From Pseudomonas profundi (GTDB taxonomy: Bacteria; Pseudomonadota; Gammaproteobacteria; Pseudomonadales; Pseudomonadaceae), in contig NZ_VTPZ01000005.1 in NCBI RefSeq assembly GCF_008638305.1, positions 15,444-79,443 of the forward strand: DNA of 64,000 nucleotides. The letters run 5' to 3'. A model generated the notes under the pieces. The model was not told where the DNA came from. It saw only the letters and a list, made by a program, of their open reading frames with translations, and did not search any database. A program made the position numbers and the translations under genes. Position 1 is the first letter of the stretch, and each line of letters opens with the position of its first letter. This document shows, piece by piece, positions 1 through 8,644 of this stretch.

Positions 1-113
1 GGTGCAGCACTGCGTTGCTCGTCATTCATTTGGAACAACCAAACTTCATTCCTCGCGCCTTGTTCTGCGCCAAACGGGCCTCCGTCGCGGCCGCGATGAA
101 ACGTTAACAGACC
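1..113. other. Non-coding edge downstream of dnaX
   Basis: I find no convincing coding frame here. In pseudomonads ybaB-recR usually follow dnaX, but no ybaB start is visible before the window edge. A short inverted repeat, TTTGG-aacaa-CCAAA at about 30-44, lies in a lower-GC stretch. It has no T-run, so it is not an obvious terminator for dnaX. Confidence 0.4.
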
Positions 114-2132
114 CTAAGCATCAAGCGGGCGGATACTGTCATCGCATATCTGCGCCGCGAATTCTCGTACCAGGCTCTGCACCAGCGGGTCGGTCTGGAT
201 GCTGGTCTCGGCCTCCTTCTGTCGCGCCACCTTACGTCGGGCCGCCGCGATTGCTGGCGTCTCCTGGGTAGGTGCGGCCACTTCAATCATTATCGTCACC
301 GGCGCACCGACATGGTCTGCCACCGCCTGCTCGATACGGAGCCGATGATTCTCGTTATATAGCGCGCTGTGCCCCGGGTCCAGATGCAGCGCCCATGTGT
401 CTGGCTCGCGCTTTATCAGCTGGCAATGCGCAGCAATGCTCTGGGTCAGGCCACTGAGCCGCAGCGAGGTGAAAATGTCCAGCCACTGCGCTGCAACATC
501 TGTCGCGGGTGGCAGATCGCTGACCTCATCAATTTCCGCAGCGGCCTCTGTGGCTGCTCCAGTGTTTTCTGCAACCTGCCAATCATTGAGATACTGGCTG
601 ACGTCCAGTTGTTCCTCGTCATCATAATCGCCCCGCTCTGCAGTATCGTCCGCTGGCGGAACGTGCAGCCATTCAGCCGGTGCCTCATCGTAAGGCGGCT
701 TGACCGGCGTACCGCTTTTCAGCGGCCGGCTGGCTATCGGCGATAAGACCTGTTCCGCGGTAAGTGCCGGAGCAACCGGTTGCTCGATTACCTTCGGGGC
801 ATCCAGCTGCGGAGCAGCCGAAACGGGCTTTGTAGCCTGGCTGGGCATAGCTGGCGCGGGCGCAGTCTGCGCAGGTACAGACGATTCCTGCGGCGCAGCG
901 TCATTGGAACCTGGCGTAGCATGGGACCGGCCAGCAACACCGGGAGCGGCTGGCCGGCCCGGTTCGGGTTCAGCCCTGGCCTGGCTGAACCCCGGCAACT
1001 TTCCCGACGAGGGAGCAGCCTGCGGCGGCGCGGCGGCGTCGCTCAGTGTGCCGGGCCTGAAGGCCATCATGCGAAGCAAAGCCATCTCGAAGCCACCCCG
1101 CGGATCGGGCGATAGTGGTAAATCTCTTCTGCCATGCAATGCCAACTGATAGAACAGCTGGACATCCTCTGCGCTGATCTGGCCGGCAAGCTCAACAATC
1201 CGGTGTTGGTCGCCCAGACTGTTATCAATGGCTTCGGGGACAACCTGCGCAACAGCGAGCCGCTGCAGGGTGGAGATTAGCTCGGCCAGCACGCCGGCAA
1301 AATCCGCGCCCTGCTCTGCCAGCTCGGCTACCAGGGCCAGCGATGCTTTGGCATCACTTCGGGCCAATGTTTCAAGCAGACCAAACACCTGACTATGATC
1401 GATAGTGCCCAGCATATTGCGCACCTCGGCAACACGCAGCGCGCCATTGCCAAAGGCAATAGCCTGGTCGGTCAGGCTCAGTCCATCGCGCATCGAGCCG
1501 TCAGCTGCGCGGCCCAGCAGCCACAACGACTCCTCGTCGAAAGGAACATTCTCTTCACCCAGCACGAAGCGAAGATGCTCGACGACTTTCTCGGGCAGCA
1601 TGTTCTTCAGGGAGAACTGCAGACAGCGTGAAAGAATGGTTACCGGCAGCTTTTGCGGATCGGTAGTGGCCAGCAGGAACTTGACGTGGGCAGGCGGCTC
1701 TTCCAGCGTTTTCAACAGGGCGTTGAAACTGTGGCTGGAAAGCATATGCACTTCGTCGATCAGATAGACCTTGAAACGACCCCGCGACGGAGCGTACTGG
1801 ACATTGTCGAGCAGCTCACGGGTGTCCTCGACCTTGGTGCGACTGGCTGCGTCCACTTCGATCAGGTCAACGAAGCGGCCTTCGTCGATTTCCTTGCAGG
1901 CCGAGCAGACGCCACAAGGCTCCGAACTGACTCCCGATTCGCAATTCAGACACTTGGCGAGAATACGTGCGACCGTTGTTTTGCCGACACCGCGGGTACC
2001 CGTAAACAGATAGGCATGATGCAGGCGATCATGGTCCAGAGCGTTGATCAGAGCCTGCAACACATGGGTCTGGCCGACCATTTCGCGGAACAGGCGCGGA
2101 CGCCATTTTCGGGCTAAAACCTGGTAACTCAT
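114..2132 (-). CDS. dnaX: DNA polymerase III subunit tau/gamma
   Basis: This is the clamp-loader ATPase of the replicative polymerase. It loads the beta clamp and, as tau, tethers the core polymerases. The 672-residue protein opens MSYQVLARKWRP, the usual DnaX start. An in-frame extension 12 codons upstream was rejected because the family begins at this methionine. Walker A GTRGVGKT lies at residues 45-52, the zinc-site cysteines at 64, 73, 76 and 79, and the Walker B region reads LIDEVHML. The middle third is a Pro/Ala-rich linker, followed by a tau C-terminal domain. I did not see an obvious A-rich slippery heptamer of the E. coli type, so whether a short gamma form is made is unclear. The 4.5S RNA gene normally lies next to dnaX. 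Here an acyltransferase gene separates them. Confidence 0.96.
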   Translation of the reverse strand: MSYQVLARKWRPRLFREMVGQTHVLQALINALDHDRLHHAYLFTGTRGVGKTTVARILAKCLNCESGVSSEPCGVCSACKEIDEGRFVDLIEVDAASRTKVEDTRELLDNVQYAPSRGRFKVYLIDEVHMLSSHSFNALLKTLEEPPAHVKFLLATTDPQKLPVTILSRCLQFSLKNMLPEKVVEHLRFVLGEENVPFDEESLWLLGRAADGSMRDGLSLTDQAIAFGNGALRVAEVRNMLGTIDHSQVFGLLETLARSDAKASLALVAELAEQGADFAGVLAELISTLQRLAVAQVVPEAIDNSLGDQHRIVELAGQISAEDVQLFYQLALHGRRDLPLSPDPRGGFEMALLRMMAFRPGTLSDAAAPPQAAPSSGKLPGFSQARAEPEPGRPAAPGVAGRSHATPGSNDAAPQESSVPAQTAPAPAMPSQATKPVSAAPQLDAPKVIEQPVAPALTAEQVLSPIASRPLKSGTPVKPPYDEAPAEWLHVPPADDTAERGDYDDEEQLDVSQYLNDWQVAENTGAATEAAAEIDEVSDLPPATDVAAQWLDIFTSLRLSGLTQSIAAHCQLIKREPDTWALHLDPGHSALYNENHRLRIEQAVADHVGAPVTIMIEVAAPTQETPAIAAARRKVARQKEAETSIQTDPLVQSLVREFAAQICDDSIRPLDA

Positions 2133-2259
2133 CGGGATATCTGCAGTCCGCTCTGATCGTTGGGGCAATCCGGTACTTTAACCAAAGCAGACCGACAATG
2201 CGAGACGCGCCCGACGCGCCTGCCTCATCCAGCACATCGCTCGCGCATCCCGGCGGCAA

Positions 2260-4260
2260 TCAATTTCCGACGTAGCGTCTTTCCGGTATTTCGCCCTGCC
2301 TGCCGCCCGTAGCCATGTCAGCAAACTCCTCGAACAGGCTGGATTGGCGAAATGCACGGGCCGCCATTTTCGCGCCATAGACGCTGATGTGACCTGATTC
2401 ATCCAGGCTGAAGGGAATATTGTCACGTGTTACATCTGACGGCACACCATCCACGTTGAATAGCGCATCGCGATCGAAGTACAGCACGTTGGCAAACTGT
2501 GAGGCCAACTGGGACAGCTCCCGATTGGCAGCACGCGCCGACTCGTCCCGTTCCTTGTGGAAGCGCGAGATATCGAAGGAGGTGTCGAATAACAGGCTGC
2601 GTTGATACATATTCTTGACGTTGACATCGAAATTGGTTGGTGCCGGCATGAGGATTACCAGCGCTGACTGTTCCGCGGCCATGGCGACGATATCGAACAC
2701 GCCCTGCATCTGCTGTTTGGCGTGAACCGCCCCCCACTGGCCGGCGAAGACGACGAAATCATAGTCGGAAAGGTTAGCAACCAGATATTCACGATTGAAC
2801 AGACACTGCTGATAACCGCGCCCAGTGTAAGGGCCTGTGTATTCCTCGCTCAGACTGGGATAACACCAGTCAGTGGACACCGAATCGATCTTCATCGATA
2901 TGTGCTGACCAATGTCATCCCAGAAAGGATCGTAATGTCCCGCAAAGGAATCACCGAACAGCAGGCCGTTCACCTCTGCCGATCTATCTCCCAATTCACA
3001 GCCCAAACCTGCCTCACCCACCTCAAGCTCAGGAAAGGTTTCGACGCTGTGAAAGCACCATCCACTCTGTTTCCAGGGCATCACGAGATCCGCTGTGGTA
3101 CGCCTGAACTGCTCGGTCATCCTGTCGGGGAACCCGTTCGCCACAAAGGTGATTGAAGCCAGAGCGCAGGCAGCGACAACCGGACCACCAATTACCGAAC
3201 GCGGCTTCAGTGCCGGGGCGTAACGCGGTTTCTTGCACGCCATGCCCTCTATGAAGGTAAAGGACAGCCAACCGGCCAGCACAGAGGTGCCGACCGCGAA
3301 CAGAACCCAGCGCATATCGTGCTCAAGGCCGAAATAATACAACCAGACCGCTATCGGCCAGTGCCAGAGATACAAGGAGTAAGAGGTCTTGCCGAGGAAT
3401 TGCGCGACGGGGTTGCCGGTAATCAGCGATTCGCCCTGGGAAGATGCGATAACCAGTACCGCACCGAACACCGGCAGCGCGGCCAACCAGCCCGGCCAGT
3501 GGGTGTTCTCGCTGAAACTCACTGCGCAGACAACGATGATTGCCAGTCCGGCAATCTCCATCGTCTTGCCGGTACGCTTGCCCACAGTCATGGGGTATAG
3601 ATAGATCAAACTCCCCGCAAGCATCTCCCACACGCGCGTGGGCAGCAGGAAGAACGCCGAGGTCGGCCATTTGCCCGAGGCATACACCGACAATCCGAAG
3701 GAAAAGGCAGCCAGCGCCCATAGAAACCAGCGCGTATTCGAAGCAGAGACCAGCTTGCGCAGCGCGACGATCAGCACTGGATAGAAGATATAGAACTGCC
3801 ATTCAACGGAAAGCGACCAGGTATGCAGCAACCATTGATCGTGCGAGGCCTGCTCGAAATAACCGGCCTGTTTCCAGAACAGGAGGTTGGATACAAACGC
3901 CAGGCTGCCAAGCACCTCCCTGCCAAGTGACGCGTAATCACCCGGTAACAGCAGGAACCAGCCCACGATCAGCAAAAACAGACAGACGAAGGCTAGCGCT
4001 GGAATGATGCGACGGCAGCGATCAAGATAAAACTGAGGGATGGTAAAAGTGTTCTTTTCCATCCTGGAGTAAATGATGCCCGTCATCAAAAAACCCGAGA
4101 TGACGAAAAACACGTCGACTCCGATGAAGCCGCCTTCCATGCCGAGCAGACCGAAATGAAACAGCACGACCAGCACGACTGCCACGGCCCGAAGTCCGTT
4201 GATATCTCTTCTGAATTCCACAGCTCTCTCCCGCCACTTTGCAAAATGCGACCATCTCAA
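2260..4260 (-). CDS. OafA/YrhL-type acyltransferase with SGNH domain
   Basis: The product is an integral-membrane O-acyltransferase that probably acetylates a surface polysaccharide or lipopolysaccharide from the periplasmic side. The 666-residue protein has an Acyltransferase_3 domain (about residues 15-345) with roughly ten membrane helices. The entry motif RRDINGLRAVAVVLVVLFHF carries the family histidine (H35), and GFIGVDVFFVISGF follows. After a last helix near 355-375 there is a periplasmic SGNH hydrolase-like domain (about 400-650) with the block GDSFAGH at 436-442 and a C-terminal Asp/His pair (D620, H624). Proteins of this architecture modify O-antigen or exopolysaccharide. The substrate cannot be read from sequence, and no O-antigen cluster is nearby. 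Its position between ffs and dnaX suggests an insertion into a conserved neighbourhood. Confidence 0.85.
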   Translation of the reverse strand: MRWSHFAKWRERAVEFRRDINGLRAVAVVLVVLFHFGLLGMEGGFIGVDVFFVISGFLMTGIIYSRMEKNTFTIPQFYLDRCRRIIPALAFVCLFLLIVGWFLLLPGDYASLGREVLGSLAFVSNLLFWKQAGYFEQASHDQWLLHTWSLSVEWQFYIFYPVLIVALRKLVSASNTRWFLWALAAFSFGLSVYASGKWPTSAFFLLPTRVWEMLAGSLIYLYPMTVGKRTGKTMEIAGLAIIVVCAVSFSENTHWPGWLAALPVFGAVLVIASSQGESLITGNPVAQFLGKTSYSLYLWHWPIAVWLYYFGLEHDMRWVLFAVGTSVLAGWLSFTFIEGMACKKPRYAPALKPRSVIGGPVVAACALASITFVANGFPDRMTEQFRRTTADLVMPWKQSGWCFHSVETFPELEVGEAGLGCELGDRSAEVNGLLFGDSFAGHYDPFWDDIGQHISMKIDSVSTDWCYPSLSEEYTGPYTGRGYQQCLFNREYLVANLSDYDFVVFAGQWGAVHAKQQMQGVFDIVAMAAEQSALVILMPAPTNFDVNVKNMYQRSLLFDTSFDISRFHKERDESARAANRELSQLASQFANVLYFDRDALFNVDGVPSDVTRDNIPFSLDESGHISVYGAKMAARAFRQSSLFEEFADMATGGRQGEIPERRYVGN

Positions 4261-4572
4261 ACAGGTGATTTATTCGAGAGTGCAAGAGCAACTATGGTGG
4301 AGAGATAGTCATCTTCTTCGTCCTTTAAGGGGATGTCCCCGGGGCTGGCCCCGCCTGGGATGAACAAAGCGTTACAAAGTTATGACCCATCCCGAAAGCC
4401 ATCGGTTCAGACGATGATGCCCGGAGGTTAGCTTTTTGAATTATTAGGATGCAACGCCAAAGACGCTTGAGTTCTAAGCCTGTGAAACAGGTCAGACGCG
4501 AAGTGACGACCAGGTACCAAACGGCGATCTGGGGGCATAACGAGGGGCGGAAAAGACTGAGAAGAAGGCTAT
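4261..4572. other. Intergenic, upstream of the acyltransferase gene
   Basis: This stretch lies between the acyltransferase start and the 3' end of the 4.5S RNA gene. It should hold the acyltransferase promoter and the ffs transcript end. A GC-rich patch GGGGATGTCCCCGGGGC lies near 4330-4346. I could not pick a convincing promoter or terminator. Confidence 0.3.
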
Positions 4573-4687
4573 GGGTGGCGGCCCTGCCAGCCACACCCCG
4601 GCACACGATGTAACCGCTGTGGCTGCTCCCTTCCGGGCCTGACCAGGTTCACGGCGAATCATTGCGAGGGGACCGACAGGACCACCA
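4573..4687 (-). ncRNA. ffs: 4.5S RNA (small SRP RNA)
   Basis: This is the RNA scaffold of the bacterial signal recognition particle, which with Ffh delivers membrane proteins to FtsY. On the minus strand the ends pair (5' GGTGGTCCTG with 3' CAGGGCCGCCACC). The conserved apical region reads GGTCAGGCCCGGAAGGGAGC and AGCAGCC, matching the GGAA tetraloop and symmetric/asymmetric internal loops of 4.5S RNA. About 115 nt agrees with the E. coli RNA. The exact ends are estimates from the closing stem. Confidence 0.93.
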
Positions 4688-4716
4688 TAGCGTGCCCGTG
4701 CTTGACGGGCCGCGCT

Positions 4717-4744
4717 ATTGTAACGAGTTGGCCGGAACTTACAA
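4717..4744 (-). promoter_or_regulatory. Probable sigma-70 promoter of ffs
   Basis: On the minus strand TTGTAA (4744-4739) and TACAAT (4722-4717) are separated by 16 bp. A GC-rich discriminator (GCGCGGCCCG) follows, as in growth-rate-controlled stable-RNA promoters. Initiation about 7 nt downstream would leave a leader of roughly 22-25 nt before the mature 5' end. The E. coli 4.5S precursor has a similar leader that RNase P removes. Confidence 0.6.
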
Positions 4745-4802
4745 CCCGCTGTCCCATTGGAAACTGCGGAACCTCTCCTAAACATGCCTCTCAAAAGCTC
4801 GT

Positions 4803-4850
4803 TCCCGCTCCAGCTTCGCCAGACAGGGCAGGCTGCGAAGCTGGCGGGAG
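4803..4850. repeat. REP-like hairpin
   Basis: An inverted repeat with arms of about 15 bases (arms CCCGCTCCAGCTTCGC and GCGAAGCTGGCGGG) surrounds a loop containing CAGACAGGGCAGGCT. It lies between the divergent ffs and flippase-like genes. There is no T-run on either side, so it looks like a REP-type palindrome rather than a terminator. Confidence 0.6.
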
Positions 4851-4934
4851 CGCCTGCCAGCGTTATCATGGCGATAACCAACTCATGCACAGATACCGGT
4901 GAACTCGAGCCCGGCGAAACACTACAGGCCTTTG

Positions 4935-5990
4935 ATGTCCGACCCACGCAATGCGCGCGACACCCTGCCTAATGCTTCAGCGAAACGCCTGCTGGGGCTT
5001 AGCTTGCTCTTTATGGGCTTGAGTAGCCTCGGCATCTGGGCCGTTTACCTCCAGGTGCCGGATACCAGCCTGACCTTCGACTTCAGGCTGATCAGCTGGC
5101 AGACGCTGCTTGCCGTAACTGGCCTGCTCGGCATTTACTATCTGTCCGATGCGCTGCGCCTGTACTACACCCTGAAGGCGCTGGATCAGCAGATCGCGTT
5201 AAAGGAAGTATTTCGTCTGGTTTTCGTAAATATCTTCTTTTCCAACATAACGCCAATGGCTACTGGCGGAGGGGTAGCACAAATCTGGTACTTGCGTCGG
5301 CATGGGGTACGCCTTGGCACCGCCACCGCAGCCACCACCATCCGAACCATTCTGGCGGTGATTTTCATCTTCGGATTTACGCCGATTTTCCTGTTGACGC
5401 TCGATCACCTCAACAATCAGACGATCATCAGCCGGGTGGGTGGCCTGCTGGCGGTGGTGATAATGGCTTATCTGAGCTTTTTCGCTGTTTTGCTATTGCG
5501 TACGCGCCTGCTGATCCTGCCGATCAGCGCCGTGCTGCGGCAGGCGCATAGCATCGGTCTGCTCAACGAAGCGCGACACCGCCATTGGCAGTACAAGTTA
5601 CGCAGGGAGATGCTCCGTTTCTCCCACTCGTTCAGCATTTATATGCGCGGCTCCAAACTCAACGTGGTGCTTTCGGTTCTCGCGACCTTTGTCTTTCTCC
5701 TCAGTCTTTTCAGCTTCCCTGCCCTGCTGATTTTCGCGCTGGGTTACGACGTCGACTACCTGGTCACCGTGGGCCTGCTGGTGGTCACTACCTTCGTCAT
5801 GTACTTCTCGCCGACTCCAGGCGCATCGGGCATATCGGAAGGACTCTTCGGCAGCTTTTTCAGCAGCATCCTCGGGGCCAACCATCTGGTGCTGGTAACG
5901 ATCGGCTGGCGCGTGCTTACGATTTATCTGGGGATGATTGTCGGGCTACTGGTCATGCAACGCGAACTCAGCCGCAAAGGGCAATCATGA
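4935..5990 (+). CDS. Flippase-like membrane protein (LPG_synthase_TM / YbhN family)
   Basis: This polytopic inner-membrane protein has about eight hydrophobic segments and resembles the transmembrane domain of lysylphosphatidylglycerol synthases (YbhN/AglD group). That domain moves lipids or lipid-linked sugars across the membrane. Family-typical blocks are the N-terminal pair of helices, NIFFSNITPMATGGGVAQIW in the middle, and the late TPGASGISEGLFGSFF segment. There is no cytosolic aminoacyltransferase domain, so it is the flippase half alone. I chose the ATG at 4935. A GTG at 4899 in frame would add 12 residues, and neither has a strong ribosome site. Its stop overlaps the next gene's start (ATGA), so the two are co-translated. 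The partner glycosyltransferase suggests it handles a glycolipid, which is inference. Confidence 0.8.
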   Translation: MSDPRNARDTLPNASAKRLLGLSLLFMGLSSLGIWAVYLQVPDTSLTFDFRLISWQTLLAVTGLLGIYYLSDALRLYYTLKALDQQIALKEVFRLVFVNIFFSNITPMATGGGVAQIWYLRRHGVRLGTATAATTIRTILAVIFIFGFTPIFLLTLDHLNNQTIISRVGGLLAVVIMAYLSFFAVLLLRTRLLILPISAVLRQAHSIGLLNEARHRHWQYKLRREMLRFSHSFSIYMRGSKLNVVLSVLATFVFLLSLFSFPALLIFALGYDVDYLVTVGLLVVTTFVMYFSPTPGASGISEGLFGSFFSSILGANHLVLVTIGWRVLTIYLGMIVGLLVMQRELSRKGQS

Positions 5991-8194
5991 AGCGCCGCAA
6001 CATTCGGCTCAAGGCCCTGTTTTACGTAAACGTTCTGACACTCCTGATACTGGTGAGTTACAAGGTCTATCTGGCGCTGTACAAGCCTGACGTCGAGGCC
6101 GTGCATACCGAACAGCTGCTGGAAATCGATTCACGGCTACACGACCGGGACAGCTTCAACTTCGCCGTGGTCGGTAACATGAACAATTCCGTGGGCATTT
6201 TTGAAAGGAGTTTCATACCGCAGCTGAATCAGTCAGGACTGGATTTTGTGGTATCTGCCGGAAACGCCGTCAGCAGCGGCGGCGAAGACAAATACCGCTC
6301 CCTGCATGGCACCCTCGAAAAGCTCGATATTCCTTTTCTACTGACCTTTGGTGCCAATGAGTATTCCAACTTTGGTAGCTTTCGCTTTTATGAGGATTTC
6401 GGGCCGCACCTGTATTCGGTTCGCGCGGCCAACACCCGGCTCATCTTCCTCGACAGCACTGGCAAGACGCCCTATCGCTGGCAGCTGCACTGGCTTGGCG
6501 ACCTGCTTGAGCAGAGCGATGCCGCGCATACCCTGGTATTCACCGGCCATCCTCTGCTGCCGATCAAGCAAAACCGGTTTTTTGTGCGTGACGGCGATTA
6601 CCTGCAGCCCGATGCGTTTCGGACTGAATTGCTCAAGCTGTTGCGCCAATATCAGGTCGATGTCGTGTTTTCGGCCAATCTTCCGGTGTTCTCCGAGCAG
6701 GTCCTCGACGGGACCCGCCACATCATCACGGGGGGCGCCGGCGGACTGATTCTGAACGATTCAGAAAGTTTTCATCATTATATAGAGGTGTCGGTCACAC
6801 CCGAATCGGTTACGACGCGACTGGTACCGCTGGTTATCGGGCAGCACCCATTCTGGGCCACCCTCGAAAGCCTGTGGTTCTTCTTTTACTCGCTGTTCTA
6901 CGTCGGCTTTGTCAATTTCATGCTGCTCGTATCGCTGTTGAGCCTGATCGCGATCCGCTTGTATCTGCTGCTGTTTTCAGAGCGCAGTTATTACCGGGAC
7001 TTCGATATCAACCCGGCACCCTGGCTCAACAAACCCCTGCGCGTAGCCATGTTTACCAATAATTACCTTCCGTTCATAGGTGGCGTGCCGATCTCTATCG
7101 AGCGGCTACGCCTGGGACTCCAGGATCTCGGCAACAAGGTATTGTTGGTTGCCCCGCGTTATCGTGACCAGCCCGGGGTCGAGCAGGACACACTGCGCCT
7201 GCCTTCGCTGCTGGCCTTTGGTAAACCAGGCGACTTCAGGCTGGCGAATATCTTCCTGCCCCGCGTGCGCCGGCATCTGCAAGCGTTCAAGCCGGACATC
7301 ATTCATGTTCACCATCCGATATGGGTCGGCTCACTCGGTCTGTACCTGGGCAAACGGCTGAAGATTCCGGTGGTTTACACCTATCACACGCGCCTTGAGC
7401 ACTACGCGCACTTTGTGCCGTTGCCCGGCGGGCTGTTTCGCAATTTCATTTCGCACGCATTGATCAAACGCTTTGCCAACAAGTGCGACGGGATCATCGT
7501 GCCGACCTACTCGGCGGAGGAATACCTGAGGATGATAGGCGTCAGGACGCCAACTTTTGTCCAGCCAACCGGCATCGAGTATCAGCGTTTTCTGCAAACG
7601 GCGCCCGAGCGCGTTCGCCAGCTGCGTCAACAACTCGGGATTACAGACGAAATCGTGCTACTGACCGTGTCGCGACTGTCCAACGAGAAGAATCTGGACT
7701 TCATGATTGACGCCGCCGCCACGCTCGCACAAACCAGTGAAAGAGCATTTCGACTCCTGATTATCGGTGACGGCCACCAGCGCGGACGACTCCAGCAACG
7801 CATCGACAATCTCGATCTGAACAGGAACGTGACCCTGCTGGGCAGCGTCGCGCCCGCCGAGATGCCCCTCTACTACGGCCTCGGTGAGCTGTTCGTATTT
7901 ACATCCAAATCAGAAACCCAAGGCATGGTATTGCTCGAGGCAATGGCTGCGGGATTGCCGGTTGTAGCCGTTCGCTCCAGTGGGACCGACGATGTGATCA
8001 GGGAAGGCGTTAACGGCTTCAAGACCCCTGGCAATCAATCAGCCTGGCTTGCGAAGGTAGATGAGCTGATGCGGGACGAAACGCTGCGTCGCCGCCTGGG
8101 AATCAATGCCCGAGACTTTGCACGCGACTATTCGGTGGAGCGTTTTGCCCGTGAAGTGAAAAGTATCTACGCCGAGATCCTGGCCCGCAGCTGA
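5987..8194 (+). CDS. Membrane fusion: degenerate metallophosphoesterase + GT4 glycosyltransferase
   Basis: The 735-residue two-domain membrane protein starts in an ATGA overlap with the gene before it. Residues 9-31 form a membrane anchor. Residues about 55-285 follow the fold pattern of calcineurin-like phosphoesterases, but each expected metal-ligand block is altered: FAVVGN (N64) where GD is usual, SAGNAV (N93) for GD, FGANEY for GNHE/D, and SANLP for GHxH. Only the GHP block (H188) is kept, so this half looks catalytically dead. Two helices at about 295-330 lead to a GT4 glycosyltransferase (350-735) with GGVPISIERL, YTYHTRLEHY and the E-x7-E block ETQGMVLLEAMAAGLPVV. The GT half resembles diacylglycerol alpha-glucosyltransferases, so a glycolipid product is plausible. 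In-frame codons upstream of 5987 only shadow the preceding gene. Confidence 0.82.
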   Translation: MKRRNIRLKALFYVNVLTLLILVSYKVYLALYKPDVEAVHTEQLLEIDSRLHDRDSFNFAVVGNMNNSVGIFERSFIPQLNQSGLDFVVSAGNAVSSGGEDKYRSLHGTLEKLDIPFLLTFGANEYSNFGSFRFYEDFGPHLYSVRAANTRLIFLDSTGKTPYRWQLHWLGDLLEQSDAAHTLVFTGHPLLPIKQNRFFVRDGDYLQPDAFRTELLKLLRQYQVDVVFSANLPVFSEQVLDGTRHIITGGAGGLILNDSESFHHYIEVSVTPESVTTRLVPLVIGQHPFWATLESLWFFFYSLFYVGFVNFMLLVSLLSLIAIRLYLLLFSERSYYRDFDINPAPWLNKPLRVAMFTNNYLPFIGGVPISIERLRLGLQDLGNKVLLVAPRYRDQPGVEQDTLRLPSLLAFGKPGDFRLANIFLPRVRRHLQAFKPDIIHVHHPIWVGSLGLYLGKRLKIPVVYTYHTRLEHYAHFVPLPGGLFRNFISHALIKRFANKCDGIIVPTYSAEEYLRMIGVRTPTFVQPTGIEYQRFLQTAPERVRQLRQQLGITDEIVLLTVSRLSNEKNLDFMIDAAATLAQTSERAFRLLIIGDGHQRGRLQQRIDNLDLNRNVTLLGSVAPAEMPLYYGLGELFVFTSKSETQGMVLLEAMAAGLPVVAVRSSGTDDVIREGVNGFKTPGNQSAWLAKVDELMRDETLRRRLGINARDFARDYSVERFAREVKSIYAEILARS

Positions 8195-8198
8195 TTCA

Positions 8199-8363
8199 CT
8201 ACAGCCGCCGTCGATAACTCGCAACAAAGGCGAGGATAAACATCGCCAGAAACACCACAAAGAGTATCTTGGCGATACCGGTTGCGGTCCCTGCAATGCC
8301 ACCGAAACCCAGCACAGCGGCCACGATGGCAATCACCAGAAATGCGACAGCCCAACTAAGCAT
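8199..8363 (-). CDS. DUF1328 (YtjA-type) small membrane protein
   Basis: This 54-residue hydrophobic protein begins [20 protein letters not shown] and ends in a basic tail SYRRRL. It has two membrane helices separated by [12 protein letters not shown], which matches the DUF1328/YtjA family of unknown function. The start at 8363 has a good ribosome site (AAGGAG, 5 nt before ATG). It faces the glycosyltransferase gene convergently with only a few bases between. No terminator is visible. Confidence 0.8.
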   Translation of the reverse strand: MLSWAVAFLVIAIVAAVLGFGGIAGTATGIAKILFVVFLAMFILAFVASYRRRL

Positions 8364-8437
8364 TCTTGCTCCTTGAATCGGCGCTGCAGGCAGGATAGTC
8401 AGGCGGGCCTCTGAGCTGAATTGGATCAACCTGACAG

Positions 8438-8644
8438 CTAAAAAACCCAGCGCGGCCCGGCTGATTGCTCAGGCACCTCGCTAGTGGCGCTCGCCGCCCG
8501 CGAATACACGATTTGCTGGGAAAGCGTCGAAGCCTGCGGCGCCTGTGTGCTTGCATTACTCTCAGCTCCTAGAATCACCAACAAGGCAGCGCTGGCAAAA
8601 AGACCTTTGCCCAGCAGTAAAATCCCCCAGTCACGCTGTTTCAT
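8438..8644 (-). CDS. Small exported or membrane protein of unknown function
   Basis: I do not recognise this 68-residue protein. It starts [20 protein letters not shown], a short charged start and one hydrophobic stretch that could be a signal peptide or anchor. A polar Ser/Ala/Gln-rich tail follows. The ATG at 8644 is preferred over the one at 8650 because AAGGAG lies 7 nt upstream of it. It is directly upstream of, and parallel to, the DUF1328 gene, with about 75 bp between, so the two may be co-transcribed. Confidence 0.5.
   Translation of the reverse strand: MKQRDWGILLLGKGLFASAALLVILGAESNASTQAPQASTLSQQIVYSRAASATSEVPEQSAGPRWVF

Noticed and set aside
114-2132. Programmed frameshift site in dnaX
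   Set aside because: I found no A-rich slippery heptamer like that of E. coli in the region joining the gamma and tau parts, so I do not claim one.
5585-5986. N-terminal extension of the phosphoesterase-glycosyltransferase
   Set aside because: These in-frame codons overlap the end of the flippase-like gene in another frame. The ATG at 5987 is followed by a normal membrane anchor.
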